In this document: positions 56,700 to 64,000 of the stretch, piece by piece
Layout: every line of letters starts with the position of its first letter
Position numbering within the stretch: the stretch's first letter is position 1
Assembly: GCF_001640805.2 (NCBI RefSeq)
Contig: NC_066852.1
Span: 13,046,194-13,110,193 of the forward strand
Reading direction: 5' to 3'
Source: Lates calcarifer
Taxonomy: Eukaryota; Chordata; Actinopteri; Centropomidae
DNA: 64,000 nucleotides
Notes under the pieces: model-generated
The model's input: only the letters and a program-made list of their open reading frames with translations
Told to the model about the DNA's origin: nothing
Databases searched by the model: none
Made by a program: the position numbers and the translations under genes

Positions 56700-59600
56700 G
56701 GTCTGGGGGAGGAGGCAGCCAACGGCCAGACAGAGTTGGTTTTCGGTTTGACAGACCAAGCCTGCTGAGTGAGAGGGGCAGGAGGGAGGAATTATGTTTC
56801 CTGATAGAGAGTTTTTCTTTTGCAGGCTTGTAAGGCAGTGGTCCATGTTGCTATAGTTAATAATACTTCAGGAGGGCTGGTAAAATTAACTCAAAAACTA
56901 CAAACTTAACAAGGACAGGCTTTGCAGAAGTGAGTCTAATATGGGAGTTTTGTGCTGACAAGGCTGTGTTTTATGCACTGGTTCCTCTAAAACAGTTATA
57001 GTTTCATTATGAATATATTGCATGACAGAAAACAGCATATAAATGAGTAAAAATAGTGAAAAAATATTATAATAATTTACTACAAAAGCAGAAATGCAGT
57101 GTAATGTGATGTGTTTAAATGTGTTTTTTCCTCTCTGGATTACCTTAGTCCTAAAAAAAGGGGGTACATGTGCCTTTCATCTGTTTTGTAAGATGTTACA
57201 GATTTTGCAACCCACAGACTAAGACATGATTACTAACACTATGACAAGCCCTGAATTCAAAAGAAAATAATATTTAGTTTCCCTGCAAACTTATAAATGT
57301 GCATATTAATATCAAAGTAGATACCCAATTGTTGTAAGGTAATCTGTTACATATATTATAAGTCACTTTTAAACTAAAAAAACGTATGTGGATTCTGTAA
57401 ACCACTTCTGGCACTTTGTGATTTTATCTGCTTGTTTCTGATAAAAATGATTTCCACATTGAGAAATGGTACCTTTTTGTTTAAAAAAAAGAAAAGAAAA
57501 GAAAACAACAGCATATTTCTTCTCTTCAGTGTATGGAAGGAAATATAAAAGTGAATAAAAGGTTCATAAGCAGGCGGAGACGACAACCAAAATACTCACT
57601 GCGTTTGCCCTAATTTGCCTATGATGTCATCTTTTTCCTCTAGCTCACCTGTGATTGGCTGACTGTCACAGCATCTGCTCAGTCTCATGGCTAGTACTTC
57701 TAGCTCAAGGTGGAGGCCTATCTGAGGCTCTGTGAATCATGGCTGGTTGTCCTGACAACCCCTGTAATGTCGATTCCTTGTCGGAGTGTAATATGGCTGT
57801 TCAGTGACAGCGTTCTGTCAAATGGAGAACGTGAGGATTACCTACAAGAAAACAATGTCCCTTATGATCCTTTATTTACATCAGAAGGTTGCCTTTGTGA
57901 TTTTTAAAATAAATGACAGTTATATTTTTTGAGAAAAAAATAGCTTTGGAATTTAGATTATAATATACAATAAATGTTGGCAAATGTCTGAAATTTGTAA
58001 AGTTTAAAAAAAAACTTTATTTAATTTTTTTGTAACAATCATATGGAACTCTCTTAAGTCTTGAGGGTTTTAAATGCATTTAAAATCAGGCATAATCCCA
58101 CACATCTTTTATGACGTCTTTCTTCATCTTCACAGGCTATACAGCAAGACCAGATTAAACCCTGCCAACAACAAGGAAGAGAAATGCAAATGTGAATTTA
58201 GTTCAGCAGTTCCACACAAACATTGTGAAGGCAGAGAAGAGGTTTTGCTCTGACTCCTGACAGCAGACACTAAGGATCACTGTTCACTTACATGGAGGCA
58301 GTGAAGCACAGTTAATACAGAAAAATGTCAAAATGCTCCTGGATCTGAGACAACACAACTTCTGTAGCATGACAAAACTTTTAATACACAAAAATAACAA
58401 CATTTGGATAATACTCACCTCTTTAATGTTATCATTTCTGAACATCTACATTGTATCCAGGTCTCTCTCTCAATCCTCCCACACAACAGCAGCAACCACA
58501 ACTCCAATCATTTTCTATGCTTATGACTTCCCCACATGTGACTGTAATTATGAATAGTCAGCATCACAGTGGGGCTGCCCCAGCAAGCCTGATGGAGAGG
58601 AAATACCCTGGACAGGTCAGCTGTCCATCACAGGTCCAGCACATGGACAGACAAACGCTCTCAAACACATGACTGTTTTAGAGTTAACCTAACCCAAAGG
58701 TCTCTGCATTCAAGAGAAAACAATACAAACACAGAATCATAAAAACTCCAGCAACAGGAACTCACCCCTTGAGGTGACAGTGCTAACCACTGAGACAGCA
58801 TGCTGGAACCAGGACTGATCAATTCATGTCTTTTGTATTCTCAAATATCCAAGGCTTTTTTCCCCCTTGGACTAAAGCTACCACAGCTTTGTGCTTTCAA
58901 AGCTTTGTAAATGATTCAGACAGACTTAACTGGTAAAATGAACAAAAGATTATAACTCTCACCTGGATTAACGCTCTTTGTCTGCTCTGTGAGAAGAGCA
59001 GGTGTTTTGTACTCTGAAAGAGGCAAAATGGGAAGGCAACAATGATTAGAAAGGTCACAGACTTCCTGCTACACAGACTTCCAACCATGTGTGTTGTTGT
59101 CGTGTCCTTTATAAGTCACCATAGATAAGACTGCATAAAATGTTTGAATTAAAGATCAGGACCACAGACAAACCTAAGTAAGCTTGTATTTATTTTTCTT
59201 GTGTCTCAAACTGTATCAGTTCCAGCAGCTGTATAATGACATTAATATGACTGATAGTAGTATTTTCTCCATTCCACATTCTGCTAAATATGTGAAACTT
59301 AGCCAAGTAAAACTGAAGGCAGATCACTTCCTAAAGCTCGGCAGTAAAAGCTCAGATCAGGAGCTGACAGGACAACCTGCAGCTGCAGTGAGGAGGAGCA
59401 TGATTTACTAGTATCCATAGGCTGCTGTCAGTGATCAGGTTTATGTAATGAATCCTATAAATATCCTTGGAGGCAGAGCATATCTCTGCGGTGACATTTT
59501 GTAATAAGCCCTGTCTGGAATTTACAAGTGTTGTGGGCAGAGCCAGGGAAATTGCTCTCCAAATGAAATCTACTGTATATAACCTACATATCTGTATAAC

Positions 59601-62600
59601 CTACATATAGCTTGACTAATGACTAATAATTTTATGAGTAACATAATCAAGAAAAAACAGTGTTGTTATCTTGTTATGTGCATCTGAGTTTACAGCTACC
59701 TGCATACAGTCACCCGCCTTTTCATTTAACTGAAACCCATAATTTACCGAAAACTGAAAGGTTACTTTTTTTGTACTACATGTCAGTGTTAAAACTATTT
59801 TCATCAGTGTGACTAGGAATATAACAGCAAATTACAAACAAGCATATATTACATCTGTTGTGATAACATGAGCATTATGTAAAAGGAAAGTAGGGAAAAT
59901 ACTAATCTAGTCAAATACAAGTGGTTTTAAAACCAAGCTAGAGATGTGGCTTTATGGATGGCAGTGTTGGTCTCTCTGTGCACCATGCTGGTCCAGACTG
60001 AAATGCAATGCATGTTTTATTGGTTCTTTGGTTTTTGCCTTCTGGGGAACAGGAAATATCATGCATTGCTACAATGTGCAAAACAAGTTTTCTCATTTTA
60101 TGGAAATTAATCTTTGCAGTCCAGTTCAATTTACTTGATCTGCTCAAGAATCCTTTTGGTTTACCAACTCGGCAAGGACAGCCATAAATTCCATCAACAG
60201 ACACATCATACAATTGTTGTTTGCAATATGAATGTGAAATCTTATCACTGTTCCTGTGTAGCAGCATTTCCTGATGATCCTTCTTCATCAGTCCGAGAAG
60301 AATCATTCTGCAAAATGGAAGGAAGAAATTTGAGAAGATAGGTCCTTTGGTCTAGAATCAAATAATCATAGCACTGGTCAATCACTACTGTATAAACCAT
60401 ATCAAATTATGGTTTCGATTATCATATTATGGCAGAGCTCACTGTGCCTTGGGAACAGAGGTAGAGGGAAGCTTCAGAGAGACTTGCAAGCCTCGCAGGA
60501 AATGATGATATACGAGAAGAGATGAGGCGTGTGGGTGAATCCCACTGAACTAAACTTCACTTTCTGCTTTGGGCATCAATAAAATCTCTCACCACTCAGG
60601 CGGTGCAATTTAGGAAAACACACTGTCATGAGGAGTCTGTTTTCCACTGGTTTAATACATCCAAGAATAAATTCAAGAATGAAATGACAAGAATGAAACA
60701 GTAGTTTACTAGGAGGGAGCAGGTCTTTCTATTATGAGACTTTAGAACAAATTTCCTGTGTATTTTTAAAACAATCATGTCACTAAACACAGATACCAAT
60801 TTATTGAACTGCAGCCTAGAAAAAGTCTATGATTTGAATTGTGCAAGTCCTGTTGTTTTATAACAGTGGATAGTTGCAATGATAATGGCAGTAATATTCA
60901 CAAACTCAAGCATACTTAAATCAAGTGCTGTTCAGCATTTAAACTGAAGGACTTGCTTTTAAAACAAATTCATCCACATTATGTTGCTTGACAAAAGCAT
61001 ATACAGTATTACAGTATATGGCATTTGTCTAAGAGTGCTGATGTCTGTGGATAAAACAGGAGAGAGAGAGCTGGTATGGACAGTGTATTAAATGCTCTCC
61101 ATTTTACCACATCAGATTAACTTCTGTAAGCCCTCCGCTGGTAACTTGGCATGTAAAAGATAATGGGTCACGCTCACTCATGCTACAGCTACACTCACAA
61201 ACAGGAATAAACACACTTTTGTGTGTGCGCTGGTACAGCAGAGATTACCCCCAAAGGAATATAATTGAGGTTAGTAGGCCTCTATCCTGCTGATTATGGG
61301 TAACCTATTGATAGGTTACACATGGTCATTCAAGAGCTCATTAAGTCTATTCCCCATTTTTTCCAAATGAAAAATGCTCAGCAGTAATATAAGCAGTGTC
61401 AGCCAGGCACAGTAATTACAGATTACAGTGCGGTTTAGTGTGCACCACTTAACACCTTGGCTGTTTTGCCAAGATTTTAAATGTAGGCTATGTTGCACGT
61501 CTCAACCTGCTTACTCAAAGAGGATGCTAAGGCTATGAGGGCACATGTCATCTGACCCCTGCTAACGAATGTTTTGGATCATGAATGCTAGTTTATGTCA
61601 TCAAACACATGTCCTCTATCCTCACACTGCTAATCTGGGGGTGGTCTTATTGACATTTTTCAGTATCATAGTCTGCTCTATCTAATATCCGCAAGGCCGG
61701 TATGTGTTTAATGTGGATTCAGTGTGGCAGCTTCTCTGTAAATCTAGTACACAATGGCCTGTGATGCTAAACCAATTTGCGATATTTGTGCTGATAAAAT
61801 GATATCAAAACTATGTTATTTGCACTCAGCGTAGTATCACATCCTGGATGAAACACATTCATGTTCCAGTATCCATCCACACAGCTGTCTGGGGAAATGT
61901 GTATGAAACCTGGACACAGCAGACACAGTGATGGTAGCTGCTGTACTACAACTACATCTCATAACTACTCCATTGTTTTTATTCATCTTAAGCGATGTGC
62001 AGTGTCATTGTGCTGTTGAACAGTTTGGCTGGCATTTTGACCATTACAATGCAACTTTTACCATTCAACATGTTATAACCTCGGGACTGTAACATAGTCC
62101 AGTAAATCCGTTCTTAAGAGGGATTTGGGGATTTTTATTATGACATTTGTGTGACAGTGGAATCTACAATGCACAAATCCATCCTACATTTAAATTATCT
62201 CAGACTTTAAAATGAGGCAGCTCCGAACCTGGTGGTTGTTATTATGGTGCATAACAACACAGGTATATCATTCAGTGTTGTAGTGTGAAATGGCACATTT
62301 AAGTAACTTGAAACACTCAGCAAGGGCATCAGCTCTCCTGCTGCTAACACGACGCTCAGACACACCTCTGAATGTAAAGCAGGTGCGAGGAGGCAAATGA
62401 GTAGCCTCTGGGGATTAGAGGGAAGAGTTTGTGTGCCTGTAAAGGTTCGTTATTATTCAGTTGTTACTCAAGTGGTATTAAAAAAGATAGGTTGGTGCAA
62501 CTGTCATTACAATATTAATGGCCAGCAGTTGACAATTGAGTAGTATATACAGCTAAAAGGTGGCAGTTCAGTGTCTCCAGACACAAATATATTGTTCAGA

Positions 62601-64000
62601 AAAATGTCATAAACAATCTAGTATTTCCTTATTATTAACCCTCTCATTATATGCAAGTGTTTCTTGCACAAGCATGCAATTCACATAATACATTCCCTAA
62701 TGGATATTCACAAACCACAGAGTATCCATATTCACTTCACCTGTGCTGACATTTCTGTGTTGAACATACACCGTTGCACTCTTAAGCTCTGCTCACTCGC
62801 CTGTCCTCAATCAAGCCTTGTGTCACTATCAATCAGTGCGAGGTGGCCCTGCACAGGAGCACCTATCAGCTCTCAGAGGGCAAAAGTAGACACAGAAGTA
62901 GACTATCCATGACAACACTAGTCTGAACAAGCTCCTCCCACTGACAGCTGGCTTATTGTGCGCCGTGCCTCTGAAGCGGCCTTGTTTCCCTTTGCTTGGA
63001 CAGTTCAATAACTAATCTCAATGCAGCCAGCAGCATCGTAGCTTTGAAAATGAGGAGGGCAAGCCCGATGGAAAGTCATAATCCGCTTGTCAGTGTTGTT
63101 GGGGAACTGGTAGGGTACCTTGTCAGTTCATAAGAGGATTCGTAGATGGGTCAGAAATGAAATGGTTAATACCAAATAAGAAGAAATGATGGACAGGTTA
63201 TAATAAAGTTGTAGAGGTGGCATTTTCACTAAATATGTCCTCATGGGCTACTGTTAAGTCTAACCAAAACACCTTTTTTTTGGTCATTACTTGTTTTAAT
63301 TTTATGTAGCCTACGGCATGTTCTGCACAGGTCTTAGGGAGCACATTTATAACCTAATTTACCTAATTTAACCTTGAATATTTGCTGCGTCGATCAGTCA
63401 CTGACTTTTCTTTCAGTATCTGCAGAGTGATTTGGTTTTCAATCAGATTAATTATATGAAAGGTTATTGTGGCACGTTTGCAATTATTCTTCCCAAGACT
63501 CCAAATGACATTTTGATCTGTCACACACACACACAATAATGCAATTGAGAAAGAGCAGCTATAGTTTGGTCTCTATCCTTCATTTCACTCATCCATCTGT
63601 CACATCTAAGACACCCAATTTTGAATAAGCTCAGTGGGGATGATGCATGTCAACAAAGCTATAATAATTAGCTCAAGTAAGGCTCCACATCCACTACCTT
63701 CAGTTCAATTTATCAAGGCTCCTGTTACCCTGAAAATCATTTGCTGGACAATGGAACGTCTTATTGCACCTTGTTTTTACTGTTTTGTTCTTTATGTATT
63801 TTATTTTTATGAGTCAGTTTTAATGTAAAAAGTAATGGTAATGATGATGTCTTTGGAAATATGTGCTGATGAAAAATACACTTGAAACAGCATTATGACC
63901 TGTTGAGTCAACCTAAACCAACGGTCACTCGCAACGACATTGCACATTAAATCTGACCTGGACTCACAACAGAGCAAACGGCAGATCACCCTGATGTTAC
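56700..64000. other. Upstream/intergenic DNA without recognised genes
   Basis: 7.3 kb with only short chance frames. It holds a second CRE/CCAAT pair (57622-57658), a decayed fish repeat (58606-58803) and a small palindrome (61300-61319). No tRNA, snRNA or coding exon was recognised. Confidence 0.65.
58606..58803. repeat. Decayed copy of a widespread fish repeat
   Basis: It begins CCCTGGACAGGTCAGCTGTC and includes TTAACCTAACCC, TCTGCAT and AAACTCCA in the usual order. It ends GAGGTGACAGTGCTAACCAC. I know this order of motifs from many teleost genomes; here it is shortened and diverged. Confidence 0.7.

Noticed and set aside
59938..60306. 122-codon minus-strand frame
   Set aside because: No homology recognised and no splice or promoter context; treated as chance.

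Overview
This is vertebrate nuclear DNA, almost certainly from a teleost. It is AT-rich, has kilobase introns with GT-AG junctions, many microsatellites, and several interspersed repeats of a kind I recognise from percomorph fish genomes. No prokaryotic, viral or CRISPR feature was seen.

Three genes are present. (1) Plus strand, 3859-10779: the last four coding exons of dcx (doublecortin), from the end of the second DC domain through the Ser/Pro-rich tail; its 5' exons lie left of the window. (2) Plus strand, 19784-27236: a complete 12-exon calpain of the CAPN5/CAPN6 class (643 residues). It sits where mammals have CAPN6, but it keeps the Cys-His-Asn protease triad that human CAPN6 has lost. 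(3) Minus strand, 43212-31461: all coding exons of pak3 (p21-activated kinase 3), 14 constitutive exons giving 554 residues. A further 63-nt phase-0 exon at 37696-37758 would add 21 residues. Upstream, a probable non-coding first exon and promoter lie near 56.4-56.7 kb.

The order dcx > capn6 > < pak3 is the same as the human Xq23 block PAK3-CAPN6-DCX. The genes do not form a pathway: DCX stabilises neuronal microtubules, PAK3 is a Cdc42/Rac effector kinase in neurons, and the calpain is a cytosolic cysteine protease. All three act on the cytoskeleton.

Layout: 1-10.8 kb dcx; 10.8-13.7 kb probable dcx 3' UTR; 13.7-19.7 kb intergenic; 19.7-27.9 kb calpain; 27.9-31.4 kb convergent intergenic/3' UTR; 31.4-43.2 kb pak3 coding part; 43.2-56.4 kb pak3 5' intron; 56.7-64 kb upstream DNA without recognisable exons. 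Two inverted-repeat MITE-like elements, two decayed fish repeats, one 84-bp tandem duplication and several palindromes lie in the non-coding DNA.

Exon coordinates come from reading splice sites and reading frame by eye. Every junction within the three genes joins in frame. UTR, promoter and poly(A) limits are inferences.
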